From: Cycas panzhihuaensis
Taxonomy: Eukaryota; Cycadophyta
Length of the DNA: 64,000 nucleotides
Direction of reading: 5' to 3'
NCBI GenBank assembly: GCA_023213395.1
Contig: CM041465.1
Coordinates: 225,749,741-225,813,740, forward strand
Shown here: piece after piece, positions 43,401 through 55,989 of the stretch
How positions within the stretch are numbered: the stretch's first letter is position 1
Layout: each line of letters starts with the position of its first letter
Position numbers and translations under genes: made by a program
The notes under the pieces: model-generated
What the model was told of the DNA's origin: nothing
The model's database searches: none
What the model saw: the letters and a program-made list of their open reading frames with translations, nothing else

Positions 43401-44560
43401 ATGTTTAGTCTCCAAGAGATAAGCAATGTGGTTATAAGAATTGGCCATTATTAGCTAGGCCCAATCTAATTTTTCCCAATAGACCAACAATGTCCATAAT
43501 TAAAAGGAGTAGTCCATATATTATAACCACCTCTTATACAACAGTCATATCTCTGTCCATCTTGCACCCTACTTCATTCCTCAAATCTAGTCTAAATATC
43601 ACCACATCCCCTTAAGAGTCTATTTAGGGTTTGATCAAATATACCATCATAATTGATCTAATTTTTATTGGCCACATATGAAATTTTCCATCCTTACATT
43701 TGTCTTTGAGTGTGATACATTTCAATGAAATAAGATCTATAATAAGGTTCAACCAAGCTTCCTTTAATCCCTTTCTATTCCTCAGGGTAAATAGCAAGAT
43801 ATCACAAAGGACTTCATCACATGCCTGCTAATATCTATTAGGTATAACTATATTTTGGTAATTATTAATAATCTAATCAAGTATATTAATTTCTTTCCTA
43901 TTTACACATCATATAAAGCACCCCACCTTATTAACCTTTATATCTAGTAAGTATTCCATCTTCATGGGTTCCTATCAATAATAGGTTATGACTCAAATCC
44001 CAAATTTATTAGTACATTTTAGTAGGAACTCTATTATACGATAGGAATTTCATTCAATGTGAGCTCAATCTACCATCCACAAACTAGTAATCAATCAAAA
44101 GTCCTTAATAAAACTCCAAAAATATACTTGCTTTGCTTTACTTCTAAATACTAGGCTAAATGGACTTCTTAGTTAGTCCTTATAGAGTATTGGTATAATT
44201 CATCTTATCACTTAGTGATAGATATAGATCTTTGTGGTTATCCCCTACCATCCCATCACACTAGAGTAACTAATCTTCAAATGGTTACAATCTACTAAAA
44301 GCTCCAAGATATAGGCCAATTCCTGAATACCCTCAAACAGAACCTAGCCACCACCCAGAATTGTATAAAGAAACTTACTGACTACCACCATTCTAATCAT
44401 TCCTTTTCCATTAGTAACTTATTTTTTCTCTACCTCCAGTTATACAAGCAACAATCCCTTAAAATACATAAAATCCATAAGCTTAATTCCTAGTACTATG
44501 GTCTATATAAGGTACTATAACATATTGGTGAAGTTGCATATGCCCTAAAACTCCCTCCCA
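43401..44560 (+). pseudogene. Element A integrase
   Basis: The core reads DITKDFITC (first Asp, about 43810), ILVIINNLIKYINFFPI, and later a DSNPKFISTF block (about 43990). The STYHPQTSNQSKV block near 44080 has Lys where the catalytic Glu should be (a G-to-A change). The 5' part holds the zinc-binding region in decayed form. It would have joined element DNA to the chromosome. Confidence 0.8.
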
Positions 44561-44840
44561 ATGCTAAGATCCATAATGTATTTCATATTTCATGTCTTAA
44601 AAAGCATCTTAGCAAGGACGTTATTCCCTAGACTATTCTCTTAGTCCTTGATGAAGAGTAACTCCATACCATCCCACTGGACTGTATCTTGGCCAGTCAC
44701 CATCACTATCTCTAGAACAAGACCAACTTTGAATATTTGGAATAATGATCTGGATGTAAATGTGAGGAAGAGAGATGGCAATCAACCAAATTTATTAAGT
44801 AACATTTGCATCTTTTTAGCTTTGATGGCTCAACATCTCA
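44561..44840 (+). pseudogene. Element A chromodomain-like tail
   Basis: AKIHNVFHISCLKKHL at about 44562 is the conserved IHPVFHVSxLK linker of chromoviruses. It is followed by a diverged chromodomain (FEYLE near 44735 and an EEERWQSTKFIK-like end near 44775) and a stop just before the purine tract. Chromodomains guide integration to particular chromatin. Confidence 0.68.
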
Positions 44841-44850
44841 AGGGAGGGGA
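44841..44850 (+). promoter_or_regulatory. Element A polypurine tract
   Basis: AGGGAGGGGA, two bases before the 3' LTR. Confidence 0.85.
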
Positions 44851-44852
44851 CA

Positions 44853-45253
44853 TGTTACATAATTAGTTATTGTTAGTGGAACTTAATTACTAATCATGTG
44901 ACCAAAGGACCTGGGTTAGTGCTACTTATTAACTTTTATTCGTGGGTTGCTTGTGTCCACCAATAAGATTAGAGGCCACCTGCACCACCAATGGTATTTT
45001 GTGTAAAAGGTTGTTCTTATCTATTTAAGTCCTAGAGAATATAAAGTAAGATTATTGTGCATTGAGACTTATAAGACTATATTTTGGCACATCTTTTTTG
45101 TGATCTTTGGTTTCCCTCTTATGGCCATGTTCTATAATTTATCTCTTTTATTAATAAAAGTGCTCTGATTTATTACTTTAATATTTTATTATTGTGCCTT
45201 TTGAGCTTACAAGTAAAGTGTGTGAGGAAGAATATCAACACAAACACATCTCA
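44853..45253 (+). repeat. Element A 3' LTR
   Basis: 401 bp, TGTTACATAA to ACATCTCA, followed by the TSD ACTAG. It is uninterrupted and gives the template for the split 5' LTR. Confidence 0.92.
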
Positions 45254-45258
45254 ACTAG

Positions 45259-48200
45259 TTTATACTCATTATAGAGTATCAACTAGTTATATTAATCCCA
45301 AAGTATAGGTGAAACAAAGGTATATACAAAGTAAACTACTATTGGATATAATCTAAGTAACCCTAAAAAATACATAGCTCTTTAGGACATATATCAAAGA
45401 CATATATGTAATTAAGAGAAGCTCAAAGCTAGGGGTAAAAGAAAGGTTTAAAATACTAGAAGTTTTTATGTTTTTTAGTTATATCGTTTTTCTTGTTTTT
45501 TCTCCAATTTCCATAAAACATAAGGAAATATATGTAAAATCTAATTCATACTCATAATAGAGTTTAGTTAGTTTGTGCTCATTATAGATATGTATCCCCA
45601 AGTATAATGTTGAAAAGAGAGAGACCTTGAGAAAGAAAACATGAAGCAACAACCAATGAAGATGCTTTTATTTAAGGTTGATAAAAATTACAACAAAAAA
45701 CAATGATCCATCACATAAATATGGGATTAGTTAGTTTATCTAGTAACCAAGATTGCTAAATAAAGTAACTAATGTTAGGTTTATATGAACATATGTAAAA
45801 TCCTACTAACTAACCTTGTAAGAGCCAAATGAAACTCAAGAGTCATGCTTAGGAAGTATCATACGAATTTCAACCAATATTGGTTATATCCAACTAGATG
45901 TTATTCATGAAACACTTTCCCAAGAAGATTTTCTAGTTATGAAATAAGTGATAAAGTCCATCTACTAAGAAATAAGCCTCTAGAGCATGATATATTGAAT
46001 TGGTCCCTTAGGTTATAAAAAGCTTTTGAGATTCCATAACTTGCCCATGAGTCTATCTTTCCATATAGTTTTCTTTCTTTAAACCATATCACTCTCTATT
46101 AACTTTTATTTCACATGTTTTATTAAAGACTCGGTTAGTTTAATCTCATTATAGAGTTGTGGCATATATAGTTTTTATTAAATAAAGAGGCGAGTGATCT
46201 TAGTTTACCTTTATTATGAAGTAAAGTTCAATTTTAACTTATGGAAGATTTTAATTAATTTATACTCATTATAGAGTATAGTTCTAATGTATACTCATAG
46301 GGGAGTATTTGTAGTGTATTCTCATTTCATGGTATTATCATTAGGACAAATAAGGACTTTGTTTCATCTAGGAAGATCATCAATAAAAGATAGAGCCCCA
46401 AATCCCACCATGTGAGTAAGAAACTACTTATCAAAGTGTAAAATAAAGAAGTCTTGGGGCATGCTTCTTGGAATGGTTAATATGTTCTAAGAATCCATAT
46501 TTAGATGTAGTTTCTCCTCTTCACTATAATCATAGGTAACAACTAAAGGCAACTTAATAAAAATTTACTTTAAGTGGCTACTTTTCTTAGGGGTAGAGTT
46601 CAACAAAATATTAAGCTAGTCAACTAACTTTAAACTAATAAAAGCTAGTTTCTCCAATAGTTTATCTTTATATTCCTTGAAGGGCAATATGATAGGCTTG
46701 ATGGGAATGAGATATTTAAAGCTATAAAGGATATTAGGCACTCGAGAAGAAAGTTAAGTGATCTACTCTAAAGTAATCTCAATGTTATAAGTATGTTGCA
46801 TAGGAGGTTCACAAGTTAGAGATGGGTTATATGGAATCAACTCACAATAATAATAATTAAGAGGGATCAAGAAAGGGAATTGTGAAGGCTTTGAAAAATC
46901 TTTTCCATCCTTAATAGGATTTGCCACCAAGGATACCTCCTCATGATATAATCATGGTAGGTGCAAAGTTTCATAAATTAGGGAATTGATATTAAGCTTA
47001 CAAGTCTCTAAAGAATAGCTCTCCAAATCACTATTATAAGGAATCAACAAAGAACCTAGGAAGAGGAGGTAGAGAAGGAACTCTACATACATTTATGTAT
47101 GCTAGGGATTAGAGTCTACTTGACAAACCCTAACTTACCCCAAAGGGTATGTGATAGAGGGTAAAGTAGCAACCCCCTAAGTTAGCCTTAGTATGTATTA
47201 TGAAACCAATGTAGATTCTACCATGTTAGATGAAGAATAAAATCTGACCCATTCTAGAAATGAAGAACGTAAAACATATCCAACCTCAATAGCTTTATAT
47301 CTCATAAGGCCATGGGATGTAGCAAAGGGGGTTATATTCTCATCTATATCTTTCTAGTTTAGTTCCACATCTAATTCTACAACCTATAAAAGGTAATCTT
47401 CGTAATCAAGCTAACTTAGGTTATTATAATGTTAGTTGTTTAATCTCATTTTAAAGGTGTGATTGTTTAGCCTCATTCTATAGGTTTGATAAAGTTCTTA
47501 AGTTGATTCTAAGTTGAGGCTAGAAAATAGATTAATGAGAGACTTAATATCTTCTTAAAGGTGAGTATCTTAATTATTTTCAAATGAACAAGTATCCATG
47601 TTGGTTTGGTAAGGACAAGATTCTAAGTCTAACTAATGGATATAGGGATTGGAGCCTACTTAATAAACCTTAGCATGCCCTAGTCATGAACTTGAGGATA
47701 TAGTGGTAACTCATAGATTTCACCTCAACATCTATTATGAAGCAATCACAAATTCACCTAATTTAGTAGTAGAATTACATATGATCCATCCAAAAGAAAG
47801 GCCATGTGGATCAAGCCTAACCCCTTAGGAACAAGTGTCTTGAGTAGGTTAATTAGAAGTGGGAATGATCATAGTTATCCCACCACCTTTTTATTAGATT
47901 TCTTTCTTTTTTGGTTCTACATATTGAAAAGGGAAATCCTTCTAATCAAGCTTGCCGAGGTCATTAAAATAAGACTCTTATTATAACTACAAGTTAGGAC
48001 TGACATAAAATTCAATGAGAATATTCATACTCTTATTATTGTAGGTGTTATAATCAATTTTAAAAGGAAGGTCATGTCGATTGAGCTACCCCAAGATGAT
48101 AGAGTAAGTCCCTAAAGGTAGCTCCAAATCAAGAATGGAAGATAGGTAAACAAAAGGCTTTGAAGTCTCTTTACTACTATAAGAGTATAAGCTCTCATCC

Positions 48201-49340
48201 CCATCAAGAGAGTTAGTTTTAGGGATAGGTCAATCTAAAAAGGACTCACAATCTAACTTAAGAATAGGCTTGATGTCTAGTAGATCTAAGATAAACATGT
48301 AAATCTTAAGCATCAATTTGTTAGAAAGAGACCTCAGTAGACATCATCAAGATCAAAGAGATGTTGTATAAATATTCACTAGATTCATCACTTACCTACT
48401 CTATTAAAAAAAAACTTTCTTAGCCAGTAAAATTGCTTAAGCATAACAACTTGCAATGTCATTAGTTAAAATTTCATTAATAGATGATTGTTATGTATGT
48501 ACTAAGTGCAAGATAAAGCACAAGATTTGACATTACTTAAAGGATCCTATATAGGTCTTCCTTTAAATTTTAAAAGTTTAAAAGAAGAAGGAAGATTGTA
48601 GAAGAGAACCTAAGGTAGAAAGGGGTTCCTCTTAGAATCTATAAAGGAAATGGGTGAAGCCCCATTAGGTAGGAGATCTTATCATCTATTGGAGTACCTT
48701 AGATATTGACTTGGAATGTGCATAATTAAATATATATTATAACTGATTTATGGATTATAAATCTTAGAAAAAATTGCAACACAATGATAGTATATGAAAT
48801 AAATTATAAGATATAATGATGTAACCAACTCACTAGTGAGAATATCAAAAATTTTGGTAGCATAATAGCTACAAACTAGATAATTTCTAAGAAAAAGAAG
48901 GAATAAAGCTAAAAGAAAAAGAGAAAGTATCTCATCTCTACAAATCTCAAAATGTTTGACAGCATAATGGCTATAAATTAGAGAGATTCTAAAATGAAAA
49001 AGGTAAGATAGGTATAATAGATCCCAACATAGTTTTTGATGATGTTTCACCATTATAAAGGGATTAAAAAATACTTGAGCAATCTAGGAAAACTCATAAA
49101 TAGCCCCTCCCAAAGGAGGGCATGAATATGCATGCTAATTAGATGATGGAGTAGAAATCATAATCCTACCTAAAATAGAAAGTAAGTAAATAAAATGACT
49201 AAGTTAAACCAATAATATAAACAATAAAAAGAAATCAAATAGTATATGAAACATCCTAATCATGATCCTAAAAACTAGACACAGATAGAATTAAACAAGT
49301 TGAACCAATCATGAGATAGTGAAAGCATATTCAACACTTG
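45259..49340. other. Unassigned old AT-rich DNA right of element A
   Basis: The first 300 bp continue the repeat-bearing DNA of 1060-1465. The AGTTTATACTCATTATAGAGT motif recurs at about 45257, 45553, 45573, 46135 and 46255. The rest, about 45600-49340, has no domain I can read on either strand, and stops are dense. It may be one or more very old retroelement interiors or long LTRs. The open frames at 47804-47986 (+) and 48748-49053 (-) have no family resemblance. Confidence 0.4.
48750..49025. repeat. Degenerate tandem repeat, about 95-bp unit, three copies
   Basis: The core GTAGCATAATAGCTACAAACTAG recurs with changes near 48770, 48858 and 48960. This explains the internally repetitive minus-strand frame in this place. 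Confidence 0.5.
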
Positions 49341-49345
49341 ATCAA

Positions 49346-49368
49346 GTGACCAAACTATTGGGGACTCC
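49346..49368 (+). promoter_or_regulatory. Possible Tat-type primer site remnant
   Basis: GTGACCAAACTATTGGGGACTCC resembles the element E primer site and its flank (GCGACCATACTGGGGACTGCC) apart from a 2-base insertion. If real, a long LTR would end near 49343 after GATCA. No partner LTR was found. Confidence 0.3.
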
Positions 49369-50175
49369 TACCAATTAAGGCTACTCACATCCAACTATCT
49401 TATACAAGGTTCAAAGGAAAAATGAGGTACCATCTAACTCTAGAGGTAAAATGCTTGCCTACTTACTAAAGTAAACTAATCCCTTTTAACAAAATATGGC
49501 CTTAAAAAAGAGAATAGAAGGAAAGTCAAGCTAAGGGCATAAGATTAGCCAACTCACCAAAGCCAACTAATCCTTTTCAGATGAGAACTTTTCCAAGAAA
49601 AGAAATGTGAAAAGAAATAAATCAAACATGCAATTTTAACTTAAAAATACAATTTAGAAATAAAATAGAAAAATAGTACTAATTAACTATAAAGTTAGGC
49701 AAATTGAAATATATAGGTAAACAAGCAAACTAACATGCACAAGCATTAAAATTTGAGAAAAAGAGGATCTTTACATATACTTTTAATTTACTCTTGCCTA
49801 ATAACTAAAAATATGATTTATTCCTTTTTATTCCAAAAGCATGAAATAAAATATAAAATAAATAAACAGGTAGTCAACTAGATGATAAAACAAGGTAGGT
49901 ATACTTAGAAGTTATGGTCTCTATTTAAGGATAAATTTCAATTTATTTTTTCACTCCAATATCTAATTATCACTCTATTTCAACAAACAAATAAATCAAC
50001 TTAAAGTTAAAGCAATAATAATAAGGGATTAGTAATGAAATAAAAATACATAAGCAATTAGAATATCACCCCAAACAAAAACTAAATAGATCACACCTAA
50101 AATAAGATATCATGTAATTAAATCTCAAATAAAATATATTAGTTTTGAAAAACTTTTAGTAGCATTTCTATTATA
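49369..50175. other. Unassigned AT-rich DNA
   Basis: No gene. A short duplicated phrase, CTAAAGTAAACTAATCCCTTTT and a diverged CACCAAAGCCAACTAATCC copy, occurs at about 49465 and 49555. It continues on the other side of element H at 54134. Confidence 0.4.
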
Positions 50176-50484
50176 TATTACAATGGTATTACTCGACTAA
50201 TGTAATTGTGGGTTATAGTTTGTGTGAACCTACTTGTAATATTATTTGGGCCAATGAATGTAATTAATATTTTATATTTAAGGCACTTATAGATCTATAA
50301 ATAAAGATCCAAAGTCCATTTGTAAGTTACACATTTAGTACCAATGTAGTCCATGTTCTGTGGTGGATTTTTCCCATAAGGGTTCTCATGTCAAATATGT
50401 CTATCTCGTGTGCATATTCTCTTTAAATATATTATATTCATAAATGGTTCTTAAACTTGTTTATATATGTGGTGTTTCCCAACA
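50176..50484 (+). repeat. Element H 5' LTR
   Basis: 309 bp, with TATA box TATAAATAAA at 50296-50305. It ends TTTCCCAACA. Confidence 0.85.
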
Positions 50485-50498
50485 TGGTATCAGAGTGG
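50485..50498 (+). promoter_or_regulatory. Element H primer binding site
   Basis: TGGTATCAGAGTGG, perfect over the first 11 bases to the initiator tRNA-Met complement. It is the best-kept primer site of this type in the window. Confidence 0.88.
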
Positions 50499-53090
50499 TA
50501 GGAGGTACATAAGAAGATGAATACTATCTAGATTGTCTAATCATTAGTTGTTAAGTTATGCTAACTCGCCTGTTAAGGATCGGCTTATCTAATGACTGAG
50601 AGAACTACCATAAATGTGCAATGATCTAGTGTAGATCCTAAAGCCTTCTATTTTCTATTTTATAAGGATTCTATGGTCTATAGAGATGTATGAATGAGTA
50701 GAAGCCATTATTTTCATTTGTGCAAGTGTTGGTACCCCCATTTTTAAATATACATCCCTAGTTACTCATTTGCCAACTATTGATGTATGTTTTGACCTTA
50801 CGAAAGGTGTCAAATCTGATTATTAGTGTGGCTACTAAGTTTATAGTGAAACCATATAGTTTGCCAGCCATTGATAAGCCTATTTTAGCCCCTACTACCA
50901 CTATTATTGTTAGAGTTACCCTTGTGAGCCATAGTGATTATGTTTTGGAACTATGATTATAGATCAGGCTACATAAAGAGATAGAGGTGGTCTATATGTA
51001 AGGAAAGATGCCATGTACATAGTTTCAAACATTGCGACTTTAGAGTTTTACATGGAGAGACATGGATTATTCATATTTACAAAGTATATACAGATAGTCG
51101 TAAATAATTATGGTTGAAAATAATCAAGGTATTTTCTTATTTTTGCTTGTCATTTTTTTTATTTAGTTCATTGTTGTTTATAATTTAGTGAAGGTTGCCT
51201 AAATATTTCAATCATCAACTAAATATAATCAAGATTTAGATCACTCAATTTGAAATATATACAGTTGTGTGCTAAATATTTAGTTACTTGTATGTTTGAT
51301 TTATGCCATAATCATTGTTTGATATAATTTATTTCATTACCACATTTAATAATTTGATCGAATTGATGAGTGTTGCTTATAGCTTTATAAATATTAATCT
51401 AACATATATTTATTAAAATCACCTTTCTCTATTTTATTTGATTAAAGTCCCATTATTATTGATCATCATTTTTGATGAGTTTCCTATATTTCATCACTTT
51501 ATCAAATACAAATTGATTAATATGAGATTATTTAATGAGCATGTTGATATATTAATTGCCATCATCATATTAAATCACCCTATGCTTTAATATATTTTAA
51601 TATTAATCAATTGTATATCGATATATCATATATAGAGGTCACCTATGATATATCTTACATAGTGAATCATTATTTAATTACCCTTTTAAAGTTGTTGGTT
51701 GATCTTTTATCATTGGCATCAATCATAGTCATTAATATTTTTTTTTTTTTTCGATCAAAGTTTTATCAATATATTAAGTGGTTGGTTTAAATTCCTTAAG
51801 TTATCTTTGATCTTTGAGGTATAATTAGATGAGATTTGGCCCTTTTTTATTTAAGTGGATATATTATAATAGTTGTGTGATATGTCTTGGAGATTTAATG
51901 GCAATATGAAATGACATTAAGACATGATGAAGTGAGTGTGTTTGGGCACTATGTTGGTGATATGTTTTGGGTGGTTCATGGATGATATATGTCGATGTAA
52001 AACTCTTCTTGCATGTGGTTGCATGAGAGTATTAATGGGCATGTTATCAAGCCATTAAATTATCATGAATTGATAAGAGGGTGAGATTAATGGGTGTAGG
52101 CATAATAGGTGTGATTGTTGGGTGAGTTAGATATCAATGTTAGTGTATTTTCATTAATTAACAGAAGGGCTAGAATGGGCATGTGTTATGGTGATATTGA
52201 GTTGTAGGGCAAGCAAATTTTGGTGTGGTTTTAATCATTATATATATATTATCAAGGTATGGTTTATTTATTTTAAAGTGATGTTGTTTTATTCATGATT
52301 TTTATGAGGTATTCTTATATCAAGTGTGTATAGTGAAGTGGTTTAGAATTACTATTTTGTGGATTATTTGTATAAGTGGTTATAAGTTTGATGTTAGCAT
52401 GAGGTTTATTACCTATTAGATGCTAGTTCAACTTGTATGCATATCTAAGCAAGTCTAATGTAGAACTAATAGTGTATTTATAATAAAATTGAAGTGTAAA
52501 TGGAAAGGTCTATAATGAGAAGCCTTAAAATCAATTCTACCTTTGTCATGGTATGAAACGAGAGTTGGATGTCCCAAGTACTTTATAAGATTGTGTTATA
52601 GGTGAAGAATAGTACCATGATACAAATGTAGAGGTGTTTGGTGCATTAATAGAGTTTGCCTCCCATGTTTTATAGTAGAGATTGTTGTGATGGTTGTTTA
52701 ATAGGTACTTACATAGTTATTTGTGGCACTATCCCTTGTTGTGTGTTGGACTAGTTAGAAGCCTTCCATTATGTATTTGAGATGTATTGAAGTGCATACA
52801 TATTAGACAAAGATCAAAGTAATAGAATTTCAAGAGTTTGAAGTCAATAAGGTTTTTAAACAAAGCTTACAAATAGTGTGATTTGTAGGGGAAAGCATTG
52901 CGATTAGTATAGATGTTAAATTAAAGAGTTTATGATGTATCATGCTAAGTGTCATCTAATTACAGGTTTTATCCTTTATTTATTTTATTTTCAAGCCATG
53001 GTTAAGTAGGTATAGAGGTTTGTTTACCTAAAACTATATTTAAGATAAAAGTAGGACCTAGTAAAAGTAATGATGAGGAGCTATTGCAAG
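50499..53090 (+). other. Element H interior without recognisable coding
   Basis: About 2.6 kb where gag, protease and integrase would be expected. I find no CCHC knuckle, no DSGAS box and no TDNGGE block. It is very T-rich between 51100 and 52300. It may be unrelated replacement sequence. Confidence 0.4.
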
Positions 53091-53800
53091 AAGGTTCTCA
53101 ATGTGTGTTCCTTTAATAACTAAAGACCTTGAGGATTTTTAAATAACAAGGATCAATATGCCAGTCATACTCGTGATAGACACTAACATTCTAGTGAGAG
53201 AATATTCATAATGGAGAGTTGTATTTGAGATTACATGAAGAAGGATTCATATATGAGAAGACATTTACACCTATCTCTATGTTATTAGTCTATTTAATGC
53301 TTACTTTTGTAACTATATATAGTTAGGAGTCATATCATATTAGCATTTCTTAATGAAGACTTGAAGAGGAGATTCACATAACTCAAGTGGCTCGACCTTT
53401 TAGTTTAGTCAAGGAAATAGGTTGAGTACTATAGAATAAGTATCAGTGTAAAGAGAGAAGTTATATAGTTGTAGGGACTTTTGGAATTCCTTGGAGCATC
53501 AACTAGCACACCTAGTATTCACATTGATAATGAGAGTGCTATTCTACTTTCAAAGAATCCAATGTTTTATGCACATATGAAGTACATTGAAATTCATGAT
53601 GATTATATTTATGAGATGATTAGATCAGGGAAGATGTAGGTTGAGTTTTGTTCAAGTGAAGAGTAACTTACATATGTGTTCACCAAAGCTCTTACTAAAG
53701 ATCACTTAATCAAGATTTGTATAAACTTGCGTCTCAATAACCTTATCCTTGAGGGAGGATCTATCAACAAGGATAAAGAGAAAGGTTAGATCAACCCTTA
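53091..53800 (+). pseudogene. Element H RT fragment joined to RNase H
   Basis: A TFTPIS-like start near 53250 and FLNEDLKEEIHITQ near 53360 are RT N-terminal motifs. Within about 130 bp the sequence passes to SIHIDNESAILLSKNPMFYAHMKYIEI (53520-53595) and EEQLTYVFTKAL-like RNase H C-terminal motifs (53665). The whole middle of RT, including the catalytic YVDD box, is missing. The end lies before the purine tract at 53831. Confidence 0.75.
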
Positions 53801-53837
53801 GGAAGACTTGAAGACCCACATTTACATTAAGTGGGGA

Positions 53838-54128
53838 CGTTAAAATGGTATTACCCAACTAATGGAATTGTAGATTATAGTTTGTGTGAACCTACTTGTA
53901 ATATTATTTAGGCTGATAGATGTAATCAATATTTATATATTTAATGCACTTATGGATCTATAAATAAATATTTGAAGTCTATTTATAATTTACACATTTG
54001 CGTATTAATGTAAACCATGTTCGATGGTGGGTTTTAATATCATGTTTCCCATATATATATTTTCTTGTGTACTTGTTCTTTTTGCTTATCGTGTACACAA
54101 ATGATCTACTTGTTTGGTGTTTTTAACA
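53838..54128 (+). repeat. Element H 3' LTR
   Basis: 291 bp, CGTTAAAATGG (TG changed to CG) to TTTTTAACA. Matches 50176-50484. Confidence 0.85.
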
Positions 54129-54133
54129 CTATA

Positions 54134-55985
54134 CGCAAAGAATTTCATATGAACCTATGACCTAACAACTCAGAAACCATAAAAAATAAACTTTGAAACC
54201 CAAATGAAATGCAATTATAAACATGCAATTCTTAAAGATACATTAAATCTTATAAAAGAAAAAGATAACACATCTAATTATAGTTAGGATAAATCTAAAA
54301 AAATAAAACTATGAATTAAAATTTTAAAAATAAGAAAGAAAGCAGTTAATTGTCTAGATCTTGCACCAAACCTCTATAATCGCTTATTTAACATGTAAGC
54401 ATTAAGTTAGACTTATAACAAACATATGAGAAAATAGAAACCTACACCCAACTATATTAGAACTAACAAATATTATATAAAACTAACTTTAAATAATTAA
54501 ATATGCAATCATAAATGTTAGAAAACTAACTAAAACCCTATAATTTATAACAATGCATATAAATCAAACAACAAAATAAGAATGTTAATAATCAAGTCCA
54601 TGGAAATGTAAGAAAACCATTAATAATGTTGCAAGATATAACCTAGTTAATTTCCATAAATCTCAAATGAAAATAAGTAAGATTCAATAATTAAAATTCA
54701 CTAAAAGTCACTAAGATCATGCAAATATATCTTCAATAATGTTCACTTCAAAATAATTGATGTTATTTTGCTCTAAATAGGCCCCATAAAGATTTAGTAT
54801 AAAGAGAATAAAGTGGGCAATAAGAAAACACAGAAAATCTTGTGGAAATATGGATGAAAATCAATAAAAATATAAAACTAATAATGAAATAGTTAGAATC
54901 TTATAAATAATTAGGTAATAATTCTTAAACAAATGTACAGTTAGTGGCAAAGCCTTTTAAATAAGACAATTAAACCCTCTAATAGTTAATCATAAGTCAA
55001 GTAAGTTCAATATCAAATTTGATAGAGTTTTAGTAGCATAATACTTCACGAAGGAATTTTAACCTTGAAAATAATGGAAATAGAGGTATTTATAGACAAG
55101 TTGGCCTATGGTTTTGGCAAAACTATGGGTGCCCATTGTTTTGGAGGCCTATGATATTTTAAAACCACCTTTAAAATCTAAAAAATTAAATCAAATTAAG
55201 AAAAATCTAATTTAGAGTTAAATCGCAAGATGTTAGAGTGTGATGCTATGAAAAATACACTAAAACTATGAAAAAAGTTACCACACTATAGAAAATGTTA
55301 ACTAGAACCATAAAATTTAGACTAGCATTATAAAGGATATATTCATGTGGTGAAAAATGTTGCCTAGTTTCAACAAAAAATTAAAATAGGCATAACCTTC
55401 TCATACAATGTCTGCTTTTAGCCCATGACCACTTGTTTCTTGTGTACTTAATAAGATCTACATAATGAATTGGATAGAATGAATAAATTCATTTAAATTC
55501 AAGGTTAAAATTGCAAAATAAGGTATAATATAAGTGAAATTTTGATAAAGAAGACCTAAATTAATAGAAAATGATATAATCATATTAAGAGATGATTTAT
55601 AAACATCTAAAACTCAATCCAAGTAGAAACTAGGTAGAAGTCAACAACAAAATTATAAAAATATTAATCATTCATAATGAGTAAAGCTAGAGTTGTTTCA
55701 AAATTACATGAGCATAAAATATTATTACCGATAGTAGGCGTATATACACATGCATACTTTTACACACATATATATGTAAAAATTAGATCAATCATTCAAA
55801 GTTTCATCTAATGAATTAAAGTAAACAAAGCATACTTAGTTATATCTAAGAGGCCTAGAAGTAACAAAATAATATTTCCAAATATATATTGGATTATAGA
55901 AAGATGAAACATTGATAATATCCCTCTATTAGTTTGGAAATGCAATTAAATGGTTTTGTTGGTGGAGTAGGGACAATTAAGGAAT
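54134..55985. other. Unassigned AT-rich DNA
   Basis: Continues 49369-50175 beyond element H. No domain or LTR boundary is visible. It may contain the 5' LTR and leader of element G in unrecognisable form. Confidence 0.4.
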
Positions 55986-55989
55986 AACA

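Larger units (their letters stand above)
1471..45253 (+). mobile_element. Element A: Ty3/gypsy chromodomain-type LTR retrotransposon, outer shell of the nest
   Basis: The ends are LTRs that begin TGTTACATAA and end ACATCT(C/T)A. They are flanked by the 5-bp duplication ACTAG at 1466-1470 and 45254-45258. Just inside the left LTR is a decayed tRNA-Met type primer site (6163). Just before the right LTR is the purine tract AGGGAGGGGA (44841-44850). Taking out the nested elements (C1, B and the LINE tail) leaves about 6.8 kb, the usual size for a chromovirus. The remaining coding order is gag, protease, RT, RNase H, integrase and chromodomain-like tail at 39832-44840. All frames are broken, so the element is dead. 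The TSD match makes the boundary assignment secure; the lineage within the gypsy group is inferred from the C-terminal motifs. Confidence 0.9.
50176..54128 (+). mobile_element. Element H: internally deleted Ty1/copia retrotransposon
   Basis: The LTRs at 50176-50484 and 53838-54128 are flanked by TTATA and CTATA (one C-to-T difference). TGGTATCAGAGTGG at 50485 is a well-kept primer site, and GTGGGGA before 53838 is the purine tract. The interior is only 3.35 kb; the only pol part I can identify is a little RT and the RNase H end. Either a non-autonomous derivative or a copy with large deletions. Confidence 0.85.

Noticed and set aside
48748-49053. 101-codon minus frame that looks membrane-like
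   Set aside because: Explained by an AT-rich 95-bp tandem repeat; hydrophobicity follows from T-rich codons.
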